Below, piece by piece: positions 47,881-58,477 of a stretch of 64,000 nucleotides of DNA. This DNA comes from Garcia nutans (Eukaryota; Streptophyta; Magnoliopsida; Malpighiales; Euphorbiaceae). Where the stretch lies: contig CANTUV010000035.1 of the NCBI GenBank assembly GCA_947685225.1, positions 43,400,001 through 43,464,000 on the forward strand, written 5' to 3'. The notes beneath the pieces were generated by a model. That model made no database searches and had not been told where the DNA came from. It was given only the letters and a program-made list of their open reading frames with translations. Position numbers and translations under genes: made by a program. Each line of letters starts with the position of its first letter. Within the stretch, counting starts at the first letter, position 1.

Positions 47881-47918
47881 GCGCGATTAAACACTATCGC
47901 GCTAAGCCAACGGCTTAG
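47881..47918 (-). other. double hairpin in LTR G (left)
   Basis: Second stem: GCGCGAT (47881-47887) with ATCGCGC (47896-47902), perfect, 8-base loop. First stem: CTAAGCC/GGCTTAG (47902-47918), perfect, loop AAC. The shared base is 47902. It is preserved exactly at 55240-55277 in the other LTR. Confidence 0.82.
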
Positions 47919-48185
47919 TAAGATAAAACATGCAATGGATATGCTTCAATGCAATACAATGTCAATTCACAGTCCATATTATACATGTAACATCATATAT
48001 GCAAATTTAACAACATACATATATGCATATCACATCTCAACATCTTTGCATATACTTCATTATTTAATCATTTAATCATCCATAAACAACACTAAGCAAA
48101 GACAAGCATTGGGCCCAAGACACACTAATATGCCATTCAATTTTCAGAGTTACTGTTTTGGTTCTATCATCATATTTATCAATAT

Positions 48186-48352
48186 CAATATCATAGACCC
48201 AACTAGGCTTCAAGGATTAAGTTCAACCAAGCTTCAAGGGGAGCAAAGCATGCTAAGCTTCTACCCAACTTGGCTTCAAGAACTAACCCAACCTAGCTTC
48301 AAGGGTGGTAACATCTCAATTAGGCTTCAAGGATTCAATCCAACCTAACTTC
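48186..48352 (-). repeat. CTTCAAGG tandem block in LTR G
   Basis: About six repeats of an 18-25-bp unit with AACYYRRCTTCAAGG; related blocks are at 25073-25173 and 34162-34272 in F. At the corresponding place E, B and J carry CGACCCGGTCTTTTCACC-like blocks instead. Confidence 0.75.
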
Positions 48353-48863
48353 AAGAGATTGTTACACTTATTAGGCATGCCACCAATAACATACTCTGAA
48401 AATGGAATAACACATTAGCCACACAATTCATTTACATATCAATGATCATTTCCATTCTCAATTCTCATCAACATTTAGGCAAAAATGCCTTCATTCTCTC
48501 AATATCATCATCATTGCCAATAACAATGGCTTTGTATCACATTTCACATTTCAATTCATATTATGCATAAAGCATCATTGATATCACATCTTTGATATAA
48601 CATTTCAAGGTACTTTACTCACAAAACACATTACCTTTCACAATGCATGACATAACCTTGTTTGAATCTCAACAATGCAATTAGGGCAAAGAACAATTTG
48701 TATGATTCATAGCTTTAGGATCTTCCATATGCATTTGATTAGTTCATTCATTGATTCAAGTGTGTTTAAAATGTTTAGGGTTAAGTTTAGGGACCAACCT
48801 ACCCTTGAAGAACTAAAACAATGCAAAAAGAACAAAGAAACAAAACCCTAACCAACTCATTTG

Positions 48864-49080
48864 ATGGACACGGGCAGCACACATGAGGGACACGGCCAAG
48901 CTTGTGGCCGTGTCACTCAACCCAATTGGACAGCAAAAGACACGGGCAAGGGACACGGCCAAGCTTGTGGCCGTGTCTCCCAACACCAACATCCAGTAGT
49001 GAACACGGCTAATGGACACGGCCGTGTCTCTTAAAAACCAATCCAACACTCCCAAATTTTCATGACTTGGCCGTGTCACC
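48864..49080 (-). repeat. GACACGG/CCGTGTC array in LTR G
   Basis: Repeats of GGACACGGCCAAGCTTGTGG with CCGTGTC arms; each forms an inverted repeat (GACACGGCCAAGCTTG / ..GGCCGTGTC). The same array is at 56223-56439. Confidence 0.82.
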
Positions 49081-49949
49081 CAACATCAAAACCCTAAAAT
49101 GCACAACTCTCCTCTAATGGCACTTCAACTCATCATACACAATATAGCATGGTTCAAATGAATGAAATCAATGTTCTAAACACAAATTCAACACAAGAAT
49201 CACTTCACAAAACATTCATAATTCATTTAAACACAAACCATTCCAAAACCCTAACTCCAACTTCACTCTTGACTCTCCACTAACATCCTCCACAAATCTT
49301 ACCATATTCACCACCAAACCAACACCAATTCCATCTTTTAACTTAAAAATCAATTCTAACACTTGCAAACACATATCAAACACACCAAATCACAAAATCA
49401 ACCAAACCCTAATTCACATCCAACACCACTTCAAAATAACCAAAGAAAACAAGAGATTTCTTACCTAAAATGAAGAAATTCCACAATTCCTCAACTTGAT
49501 TTCTTGAAATCTCCTTCAACTCTTGAGCTACAAACACCAAAACCTTGCTTGGTTCTCTTGTCTTCCTTTGTCTATGGTGAGCCGGCCAACACAAGAAGAA
49601 AAAGAAATGATGATGAAGAAAACACAAAGTCAACATTCAATAAATACCCATCCAAAGGAAAATTACTATAATGCCCTCATACATATCTTAATCCTCTTTG
49701 TTATCTCTTGCCCATTATGGTAATTTCACATGCCCTAAAAAAATATCTCCTCTTGCCTTGACCAACTCTTTGACCAATGTATATATTATATATATCACAA
49801 TATACACAACATATACCCTTCTCTCTAAACCCTAAATCCTTCCCAAAACACATATACTTTTCTTTTCTCAATTCTTTATCTTGCAAATTTGAAACAACCA
49901 CAATAACAACAACATACAAAACTTCTAGGGCATAAAAGAGGATATTACA

Positions 49950-49987
49950 ATTCTCCCCCTCTAAAAAGAAATTTCGTCCTCGAAATT
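49950..49987 (-). promoter_or_regulatory. polypurine tract and pre-PPT palindrome, element G
   Basis: ATTCTCCCCCTCTAAAAA next to the LTR is the purine run on the minus strand. AATTTCGTCCTCGAAATT lies at 49970-49987, 20 bases from the LTR. Confidence 0.9.
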
Positions 49988-49995
49988 ACCTGATA

Positions 49996-52900
49996 TCAAG
50001 GCCGAAACAGCTGAGGATATTGCTCTCGCATAGTCTGCTCACTTTCCCAAGTTGCTTCTTCTCTTGCATGATTCTTCCAAAGAATTTTCACTAATGGCAC
50101 TCTCTTGTTCCTTAATTCTTTCACTTCCCGTGCCAAGATAGCAACTGGTTCCTCTTCAAATGTCAAGTCTGGGCTCACTTCCATAGATTTAATTGGCAAC
50201 ACGTGAGATGGATCCGATCTGTACCTCCTCAACATAGAAACATGAAACACATTATGAATACGATCCAACTCAGATGGCAAAGCAAGCCGATAAGCCACTG
50301 GCCCAACTCTTTCCAACACTTCATACGGTCCGATGAAACGAGGACTCAATTTTCCTTTCCGACCGAACCTCAAAATCTTCTTCCAAGGAGATACCTTCAA
50401 AAATACCTTATCCCCAACATCAAACTGAATGTCTCTCCTCTTCAGATCTGCATAGGACTTCTGTCGGTCTGAAGCTGCTTTTAACCTGCCCCGAATCAAC
50501 TTCACTTTCTCTTCAGTTTCTTGAATCAAATCAGGTCCAATCAACTTGCTATCACCAAGTTCACTCCAACACAGCGGTGTCCTACACCGTCTGCCATACA
50601 GTGCTTCGAATGGTGCCATACCAATGCTGGATTGATGACTGTTATTATAAGCAAACTCCACAAGAGGTAAGAATCTATCCCAACTTCCAGAGAAATCGAT
50701 GACACAGCTTCTCAACATATCCTCAACAATCTGTATCACCCTCTCAGATTGTCCATCCGTCTGTGGATGAAAAGCAGTACTGAAGTGTAGTCGAGAACCC
50801 AAAGCTCTGTGCAAACTCTTCCAAAATCTTGAAGTAAACCTGGGATCTCGATCAGACACCAAAGAAGTTGGAACACCATGCAATTTCACAATTTCCTGGA
50901 TGTACAGCTCAGCCAACCTTTCCAAAGAATAGTCCATCCGAACTGGGAGGAAATGAGCTGTCTTAGTCAATCTATCCACAATCACCCATATGGCATCATG
51001 TTTCTTTTGTGTCAAAGGCAATCCAGACACAAAGTCCATTGTCACTCTTTCCCACTTCCATTCTGGCACTGACAACGGTTGAAGCAACCCAGTTGGAACT
51101 TGATGCTCTGCTTTAACCTTCTGACAAGTGAGACATTTAGATACAAATTCAGCAATGTCTCTCTTCAACCCAATCCACCAGTAATGCTGTCTCAAGTCAT
51201 GATACATCTTGGTGTTGCCCGGATGCATAGAAAACATCGACTGATGTGCCTCTTCCAAAATGACCCTCTTCAAATCAGCATTATCGGGTACACACAATCT
51301 GTTCTTAAACCATAGGCTCCCATCATCCTTCACAACAAAATCTCTAGTCTTTCCACTCTCACAATCTGCAATAATCTTCTGAATCTTCTTATCAATCAAC
51401 TGAGTCTCTTTGATCTGATCCAACAAAACAGGCTTCAATTGCAACTGTGCCAATAATGCACCATCATCACAAAGTACAAAACTGGCACGCAAAGCTCTCA
51501 ACTCAACAAGCAACGAGAGCGAGTAAACTGTTAAACCAGCTAAAGACTTCCGACTTAAGGCATCAGCAACTACATTTGCTTTACCTGGATGATAATCAAT
51601 CAAGCAGTCGTAGTCTTTAATCAATTCCAACCATCTCCTCTGTCTAAGGTTAAGCTCTTTCTGAACACCCAAATACTTCAAACTTTTGTGATCAGTGTAA
51701 ATGAAACATTTTTCCCCAAACAGATAATGGCGCCAAATCTTTAATGCAAACACAATGGCTGCTAATTCCAAATCATGGGTGGGGTAGTTAAGCTCATGCG
51801 GTTTCAACTGACGAGATGCATAAGCTATAACTTTCCCTTCCTGCATCAGCACACATCCCAAACCACTATGTGACGCATCACTGTAGATCACATATGGTTT
51901 GCCTTCAACAGGTAAAGTTAAAACAGGCGCTTGAGTCAACATATCTCTCAACTGCTCAAAGCTAGCCTGACACTGATCCGTCCACACAAACCTCACTCCC
52001 TTACGAAGCAATCTGGTGAGTGGAGTAGCTATCAAAGAAAACCCTTTCACAAACCGCCGATAATAGCCTGCCAAACCCAGAAAACTTCTAACCTCTGTCA
52101 CAGACTTGGGTGGACTCCAATTCAAAATGGCTTCAACTTTACTCGGATCAACTCTAATGCCTTCTGCTGAAACAATATGTCCGAGAAAAGCTACTTGATC
52201 CAACCAGAACTCACATTTCGACAATTTGGCAAATAACTGCTTCTCTCTCAAAATCTGCAACACAATCCGCAGATGCATATCATGTTCCTCTTCATTCCTC
52301 GAATACACCAGAATATCATCGATGAAGACCACAACAAACTGATCCAAATAGGGCCTAAACACCCTATTCATCAAATCCATAAAAGCTGCAGGTGCATTCG
52401 TCAGACCAAAAGGCATAACTAAAAATTCATAGTGCCCATATCTGGTCCGAAATGCGGTCTTCGGAACATCTTCAGCTCTGACTCTCAGCTGATGGTACCC
52501 AGATCTCAGATCAATTTTAGAAAACACAGCTGCATCCTTCAATTGATCAAAGAGATCATCAATTCTAGGCAAAGGATATTTATTCTTAATTGTCACCTTG
52601 TTCAATTGCCTATAGTCGATACACAACCTCATGGTACCATCTTTCTTCTTCACAAACAGCACTGGAGCTCCCCAAGGAGAAACACTGGGGCGAATGAATC
52701 CCTTATCCAACAGCTCCTGTAACTGCACTTTTAACTCCCTCAATTCTGCTGGTGCCATTCTGTAAGGAGTAATCGAGATAGGAGTAGTACCAGGCAACAA
52801 CTCAATACCAAACTCCACCTCTCTCTCAGGCGGCAATCCTGGCAACTCCTCAGGAAAAACATCAGAGAACTCTGCAACTGTGGCAATGCTATCAATAGGA

Positions 52901-54636
52901 GAACTTCTTACTCTAGTATCTAACACATAAGCAAGATAAGCTTCACATCCCTTTCTAATCAACCTCCTGGCTGCAACAGCTGAAACAAATAAGGAGGCTA
53001 ACTGTTCCTGCTCATTAGATACTATCACCTCTCTACCATCACTAGTTCTCAAAGAAACAATCTTCTTTTTACAATCCACCACAGCTCCATGTCGAGATAG
53101 CCAGTCCATGCCTAAAATCACATCATATTCCTTAAATGGCATCTCAATCAAGTCTCCAAGGAACTCCTCACCTTGCACCCTCACTGCACTATCCCGATGC
53201 ACTTTACTCACAATCACACTATGCCCTAACGGATTTGTCACCAAAACATCAAATCCTAGGGACTCAGCATGCACATCAAACACAGGTAATACAGATGCAC
53301 TAATATAAGAATGAGTGGAACCTGGATCAATCAAAGCAAGCACTGCAGTATCAAATAAAGAAAAAGTACCAGTTATGACCGCCGATGCATCCGGCTGCCT
53401 TTGCATAACATACATCCTCTGGGAAGAACCAATCTCCTCCGGTCTAGTCTCCCTGGATGCAGCACCACCTCTAGAACTGAACCCTGCTCTACCACCTCGG
53501 CTGGCACCTCTGCCTCCCCTCACACTGGCTCGAGAAACGGCAGAATCAACTGACATCTGCCTCTGCCTCTCAGGGCAATCTCTCACAAAGTGATCCGGTG
53601 ACCCACACCTGAAACATACCCCAGCAACACCAGCTTTCCAACATGGACCACCATGGGGCCTCCCACAATGGATGCAGATAGGTAAGGTGGATCTCTGAAC
53701 CATAGGGGTCGGAGCACTTGCCACTGAAGCTGCAGGTCTATATCTTTGCCTCTGGAACTGCACTGATCTACCTGCTGGTCTCTGGCTCCTACTACTCCGA
53801 GGAACAAAGCTTCCTCTACCCCTTTTCACTGAAGAAGACCCTGCCTCAAACTGGGGCCTTCTCACCCTAACCTCATCCTCTGAAGCAGCTGCAATCACTT
53901 GAGCCCTTTCTACATCTCGAGCTGCTGCCACTAGCTGGGAGAAATCGTGATATCTAGACCCGGCCACTAAGCACATGATAGAGGGCCTCAATCCCTCCTG
54001 AAACCTCCGGCATCTATCTATCTCATCAGCAATAATGCCACCAGCATAATGAATCAATCTAATAAACTCAACCTCATATTCAGTTACATTCTTGCTATCT
54101 TGCTTCAAGCTCAAGAACTCCATCTTCTTCATATCCTTATACTCCCTTGGAGTATACTTCAACTCAAATTCTCTCAAGAAGTCAGTGTAAGACAGTGTTG
54201 GAGGATCATCCATAGAATGGAGCACTGTCTTCCACCAATCATAGGCATCCTTCTGTAGCAAAGATCTTGCATAGTCAAACTTTTCCTCTGAGGTGGCTTG
54301 CAACTGAACAAATACTCTCTGAACTCTGTCAAGCCACTGTTCTGCCACAGCTGGATCAACTGTGCCTAAGAAATCCTCCGCTCCATATTTCCTCAGTTTA
54401 TCATAATGCCTTACTGGTACTGAAGGCTGAGGGGGTGGTGGCTGTGGTTGCACAGGTGCTTGTCTCATAGCTTCCATCATATTCCTAAACCAGGCTGGCG
54501 GAACCTCATCACCTACTGGTCTACCCGACCCAGAAACAGGTGCCTCACCAGCACTATCAACCCTAGCTCCATCCTCAGGAGCAACGCTCTCCTCACTACC
54601 CTCAACCGATTGTCTCAAATGAGGATCCATCAACAC
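49996..54636 (-). CDS. Gag-Pol polyprotein of Ty3/Gypsy chromovirus G
   Basis: Single frame of 1546 residues, ATG at 54636, no internal stop. Gag: capsid-like region about 80-250, basic Arg/Ser linker, zinc knuckle CFRCGSPDHFVRDC at 341-354. Protease around 436-445 with LIDPGSTHSY (Asp-Pro-Gly-Ser at the active site). Reverse transcriptase about 640-820 with FSKIDLRSGYHQ (705-716) and catalytic FIDD (771-774). RNase H about 915-1030 with YSDASHSGLG and TDHKSLKYL. Integrase zinc region H1131..H1138 / C1168..C1171. Core with DFVSGLP (D1201), SDRDPRF (D1262 or 1264) and HPQTDGQSE (E1298). GPY/F-type segment 1426-1470. Chromodomain-like end 1497-1544 (EATWESEQTMREQYPQLF). Intactness plus near-identical LTRs suggest recent, possibly current, activity. 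The product is cytoplasmic (particle formation) and then nuclear. Confidence 0.97.
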   Translation of the reverse strand: MLMDPHLRQSVEGSEESVAPEDGARVDSAGEAPVSGSGRPVGDEVPPAWFRNMMEAMRQAPVQPQPPPPQPSVPVRHYDKLRKYGAEDFLGTVDPAVAEQWLDRVQRVFVQLQATSEEKFDYARSLLQKDAYDWWKTVLHSMDDPPTLSYTDFLREFELKYTPREYKDMKKMEFLSLKQDSKNVTEYEVEFIRLIHYAGGIIADEIDRCRRFQEGLRPSIMCLVAGSRYHDFSQLVAAARDVERAQVIAAASEDEVRVRRPQFEAGSSSVKRGRGSFVPRSSRSQRPAGRSVQFQRQRYRPAASVASAPTPMVQRSTLPICIHCGRPHGGPCWKAGVAGVCFRCGSPDHFVRDCPERQRQMSVDSAVSRASVRGGRGASRGGRAGFSSRGGAASRETRPEEIGSSQRMYVMQRQPDASAVITGTFSLFDTAVLALIDPGSTHSYISASVLPVFDVHAESLGFDVLVTNPLGHSVIVSKVHRDSAVRVQGEEFLGDLIEMPFKEYDVILGMDWLSRHGAVVDCKKKIVSLRTSDGREVIVSNEQEQLASLFVSAVAARRLIRKGCEAYLAYVLDTRVRSSPIDSIATVAEFSDVFPEELPGLPPEREVEFGIELLPGTTPISITPYRMAPAELRELKVQLQELLDKGFIRPSVSPWGAPVLFVKKKDGTMRLCIDYRQLNKVTIKNKYPLPRIDDLFDQLKDAAVFSKIDLRSGYHQLRVRAEDVPKTAFRTRYGHYEFLVMPFGLTNAPAAFMDLMNRVFRPYLDQFVVVFIDDILVYSRNEEEHDMHLRIVLQILREKQLFAKLSKCEFWLDQVAFLGHIVSAEGIRVDPSKVEAILNWSPPKSVTEVRSFLGLAGYYRRFVKGFSLIATPLTRLLRKGVRFVWTDQCQASFEQLRDMLTQAPVLTLPVEGKPYVIYSDASHSGLGCVLMQEGKVIAYASRQLKPHELNYPTHDLELAAIVFALKIWRHYLFGEKCFIYTDHKSLKYLGVQKELNLRQRRWLELIKDYDCLIDYHPGKANVVADALSRKSLAGLTVYSLSLLVELRALRASFVLCDDGALLAQLQLKPVLLDQIKETQLIDKKIQKIIADCESGKTRDFVVKDDGSLWFKNRLCVPDNADLKRVILEEAHQSMFSMHPGNTKMYHDLRQHYWWIGLKRDIAEFVSKCLTCQKVKAEHQVPTGLLQPLSVPEWKWERVTMDFVSGLPLTQKKHDAIWVIVDRLTKTAHFLPVRMDYSLERLAELYIQEIVKLHGVPTSLVSDRDPRFTSRFWKSLHRALGSRLHFSTAFHPQTDGQSERVIQIVEDMLRSCVIDFSGSWDRFLPLVEFAYNNSHQSSIGMAPFEALYGRRCRTPLCWSELGDSKLIGPDLIQETEEKVKLIRGRLKAASDRQKSYADLKRRDIQFDVGDKVFLKVSPWKKILRFGRKGKLSPRFIGPYEVLERVGPVAYRLALPSELDRIHNVFHVSMLRRYRSDPSHVLPIKSMEVSPDLTFEEEPVAILAREVKELRNKRVPLVKILWKNHAREEATWESEQTMREQYPQLFRP

Positions 54637-54758
54637 CTATACTGCAAACACACAAAAAGAAGGAAACACCTTATTAAAGATCAGAGGTTGCCAATCCCAA
54701 ACATATGTGTTATTTAAAACCACTTTTTAAGTAAAAATATTCTTTTTATTACATTTTA

Positions 54759-54796
54759 CCTAGGTTGAGAATCTCAAAACCTAGGCTCTGATACCA
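54759..54796 (-). promoter_or_regulatory. PBS and leader hairpin, element G
   Basis: GCTCTGATACCA at 54785-54796 is a perfect reverse of the initiator tRNA-Met PBS. The adjacent 54759-54785 folds with CCTAGG/CCTAGG outer arms and TTGAG/CTCAA inner arms. It matches B and F. Confidence 0.88.
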
Positions 54797-54803
54797 AAAC
54801 AAT

Positions 54804-57308
54804 TGTAACACCCCCACATCCAATGCACACACACTACAATCACAACAATGTAGCATAAGTGCACCAAACATAGGGATGCTACTGATTTCTTCAACATTCA
54901 ATACATTTTAAATAGATACCATACTATTATCATTATATAATATAGAAAAGTAGATCATTTACTTTTAAAATAAAACACATTATATATATATATATACATA
55001 CATATAGTTATCTCACAGCGGAAGTCATAAAATATTTACATATTTGAAAACACTTAATTCCATATTTACAAATATACAAATATGTATATTTTATCAATAC
55101 TTTACAAAATATAAAAAAGAGTTATACATGATTGGCAAGTCTGCTCTGATCTTTAAGTCCTCAAAAATCAACTCTTCACTGTCTACCCTCACTCGGTCTC
55201 GAAGAGCTCTCGGGTTCGATTCTAACAGTTCTATCACCTGCGCGATTAAACACTATCGCGCTAAGCCAACGGCTTAGTAAGATAAAACATGCAATGGATA
55301 TGCTTCAATGCAATACAATGTCAATTCACAGTCCATATTATACATGTAACATCATATATGCAAATTTAACAACATACATATATGCATATCACATCTCAAC
55401 ATCTTTGCATATACTTCATTATTTAATCATTTAATCATCCATAAACAACACTAAGCAAAGACAAGCATTGGGCCCAAGACACACTAATATGCCATTCAAT
55501 TTTCAGAGTTACTGTTTTGGTTCTATCATCATATTTATCAATATCAATATCATAGACCCAACTAGGCTTCAAGGATTAAGTTCAACCAAGCTTCAAGGGG
55601 AGCAAAGCATGCTAAGCTTCTACCCAACTTGGCTTCAAGAACTAACCCAACCTAGCTTCAAGGGTGGTAACATCTCAATTAGGCTTCAAGGATTCAATCC
55701 AACCTAACTTCAAGAGATTGTTACACTTATTAGGCATGCCACCAATAACATACTCTGAAAATGGAATAACACATTAGCCACACAATTCATTTACATATCA
55801 ATGATCATTTCCATTCTCAATTCTCATCAACATTTAGGCAAAAATGCCTTCATTCTCTCAATATCATCATCATTGCCAATAACAATGGCTTTGTATCACA
55901 TTTCACATTTCAATTCATATTATGCATAAAGCATCATTGATATCACATCTTTGATATAACATTTCAAGGTACTTTACTCACAAAACACATTACCTTTCAC
56001 AATGCATGACATAACCTTGTTTGAATCTCAACAATGCAATTAGGGCAAAGAACAATTTGTATGATTCATAGCTTTAGGATCTTCCATATGCATTTGATTA
56101 GTTCATTCATTGATTCAAGTGTGTTTAAAATGTTTAGGGTTAAGTTTAGGGACCAACCTACCCTTGAAGAACTAAAACAATGCAAAAAGAACAAAGAAAC
56201 AAAACCCTAACCAACTCATTTGATGGACACGGGCAGCACACATGAGGGACACGGCCAAGCTTGTGGCCGTGTCACTCAACCCAATTGGACAGCAAAAGAC
56301 ACGGGCAAGGGACACGGCCAAGCTTGTGGCCGTGTCTCCCAACACCAACATCCAGTAGTGAACACGGCTAATGGACACGGCCGTGTCTCTTAAAAACCAA
56401 TCCAACACTCCCAAATTTTCATGACTTGGCCGTGTCACCCAACATCAAAACCCTAAAATGCACAACTCTCCTCTAATGGCACTTCAACTCATCATACACA
56501 ATATAGCATGGTTCAAATGAATGAAATCAATGTTCTAAACACAAATTCAACACAAGAATCACTTCACAAAACATTCATAATTCATTTAAACACAAACCAT
56601 TCCAAAACCCTAACTCCAACTTCACTCTTGACTCTCCACTAACATCCTCCACAAATCTTACCATATTCACCACCAAACCAACACCAATTCCATCTTTTAA
56701 CTTAAAAATCAATTCTAACACTTGCAAACACATATCAAACACACCAAATCACAAAATCAACCAAACCCTAATTCACATCCAACACCACTTCAAAATAACC
56801 AAAGAAAACAAGAGATTTCTTACCTAAAATGAAGAAATTCCACAATTCCTCAACTTGATTTCTTGAAATCTCCTTCAACTCTTGAGCTACAAACACCAAA
56901 ACCTTGCTTGGTTCTCTTGTCTTCCTTTGTCTATGGTGAGCCGGCCAACACAAGAAGAAAAAGAAATGATGATGAAGAAAACACAAAGTCAACATTCAAT
57001 AAATACCCATCCAAAGGAAAATTACTATAATGCCCTCATACATATCTTAATCCTCTTTGTTATCTCTTGCCCATTATGGTAATTTCACATGCCCTAAAAA
57101 AATATCTCCTCTTGCCTTGACCAACTCTTTGACCAATGTATATATTATATATATCACAATATACACAACATATACCCTTCTCTCTAAACCCTAAATCCTT
57201 CCCAAAACACATATACTTTTCTTTTCTCAATTCTTTATCTTGCAAATTTGAAACAACCACAATAACAACAACATACAAAACTTCTAGGGCATAAAAGAGG
57301 ATATTACA
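54804..57308 (-). repeat. 5' LTR of element G (right copy)
   Basis: Same as 47443-49949 apart from one TA unit. It drives transcription toward lower coordinates. It includes double hairpin 55240-55277 and arrays 55545-55711 and 56223-56439. Confidence 0.95.
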
Positions 57309-57313
57309 GTTTG

Positions 57314-57464
57314 AGTCACGATGAATGTGGCGACTGACCCTTCAGTCCTTTATCGATATAATCAATGGACGAGATTGTTTGAGGCACCTTCAGTGTGACT
57401 GCTTTTATGAGCTCATTAAGGTATATACATTTACATTTAATATATGTTAGCCCAAGTGGGAGAT
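57314..57464 (+). other. 3' interior end and PPT of element H
   Basis: Resumption of H after G, ending AGCCCAAGTGGGAGAT directly before the right LTR. The last 94 bases are those duplicated at 38614-38707. Confidence 0.85.
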
Positions 57465-57941
57465 TGTTAGAATTAATTTTATATTGATTAAAATTAATCC
57501 TAAATGTGGGCTAAATATATTTAATATATTTAAATGTGTATTGCAGTCAAATTAAGATAGTCAAATTAAAGTTGTGATCAAATTAGGATTGTTGACTATT
57601 GAGGTGTCCTACTTATAATAGGATTATAAGTGTAGAGACCGATAAGAATTTCTGTTTTGTTGAAGTACCAAAACAGAAATCATCATCATCAGTTATAAAT
57701 AAGGGGTCGTGGTCTCCAGGGGAACATAACAATTTTAAGAGAACATTGCATTTCTTCAGTAGTGCTTCCGCTAAACTTAAAGTGTGTATCCCCTGGAAGG
57801 CGACAAACGCCAAAATCGTCTTCAGCTTTAACATACGATGATATCAGGTATGCAATTATGCCCTTTACAATTTAATTTGAATAATCTAGTGATCTATGCA
57901 TATTTTAGATTTTAGAGGAATCAGGTTTTCTCCCCCTTTCA
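57465..57941 (+). repeat. right LTR of element H
   Basis: 477 bp, TGTTAGAATT to CCCTTTCA; pair of 38708-39184. The next base begins the duplicated host flank. Confidence 0.9.
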
Positions 57942-58477
57942 ACACGTGGCATCGAAGTCAGGACTGCTGGAGGAAGAATTACTCAGAGAACATACACAAA
58001 ACCAATGTCACGAGTGTGGCAATTGAGTGCCATGACCATGGGGTTTAAAGTGAGATTGTTTCTTTAAAAATTTTGATAAAACAGAGCCGGTCTAAATGCC
58101 ATGGCAGTGGGCCTTGAAGGCCACGACCGTGGGGGTCTACAAAGGCATTTAACAACTTCATTTTGTATCCCACGGGCATGAAGTTGGGATGCCACGGTCG
58201 TGGGATACCTGGATGATATTTTTGACTTGTATTTTATGATATACGAGTCTTGTATGAGGCTAATATGTTTATGTTTATTACTTTTGTGTTGAGAATTCAT
58301 GTGTATGTGTTAAAAGTATGGAAAAGAGTGATAAACTTTGGATATGTGACAAATATATATAATACTAAATGTTGATAAAAGTATTATTCCATTGAAATGA
58401 TATACACAATTCAGTGTTAACTACAAACTAATGAATTGCCCTAATCATACAGTGGGCATTTATTATACTGATTTTAG
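57942..58477 (+). repeat. right copy of the ~537-bp duplicated flank (LTR A)
   Basis: Direct copy of 38071-38607 with about the same small divergence as the LTR pair of H. At 58478 it continues into unduplicated LTR A sequence. Confidence 0.87.

Larger units (their letters stand above)
47443..49949 (-). repeat. 3' LTR of element G (left copy)
   Basis: TGTAACACCCCCACATCC to GATATTACA. Contains a TA run near 47620, the double hairpin 47881-47918, the CTTCAAGG tandem block 48186-48352 and a CG-palindrome array 48864-49080. Confidence 0.95.
47443..57308 (-). mobile_element. element G: intact, young Ty3/Gypsy chromovirus
   Basis: 9866 bp. LTRs 47443-49949 (2507 bp) and 54804-57308 (2505 bp) look identical except for one TA unit in a TA run. 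The flanking duplication is gtttg (47438-47442 and 57309-57313). It has a PBS, leader hairpin, single uninterrupted Gag-Pol frame, palindrome and purine tract, all on the minus strand. The C-terminal chromodomain-type module and the AATTTCG..CGAAATT palindrome point to the Tekay/Del lineage. This is the only element of the window that looks capable of producing proteins, and it is the natural trans-partner candidate for ORF-less relatives. Confidence 0.96.
38614..57941 (+). mobile_element. element H: decayed Ty1/Copia with extra 3' tail before its 5' LTR
   Basis: LTRs 38708-39184 and 57465-57941 (477 bp each, TGTTAGAATT ... CCCTTTCA), PBS at 39187, gag and pol on the plus strand. Before the left LTR lies a 94-bp copy (38614-38707) of the sequence that precedes the right LTR (57371-57464), including its purine tract. 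Outside that is a 537-bp direct duplication of host sequence. J and G are inserted downstream of pol. The LTR pair shows several substitutions, so H is older than G. Confidence 0.88.

Noticed and set aside
47685..48348. Small frames repeated exactly at 55044-55707, 56172-57278
   Set aside because: Identical because the two LTRs of element G are copies; not duplicated genes.
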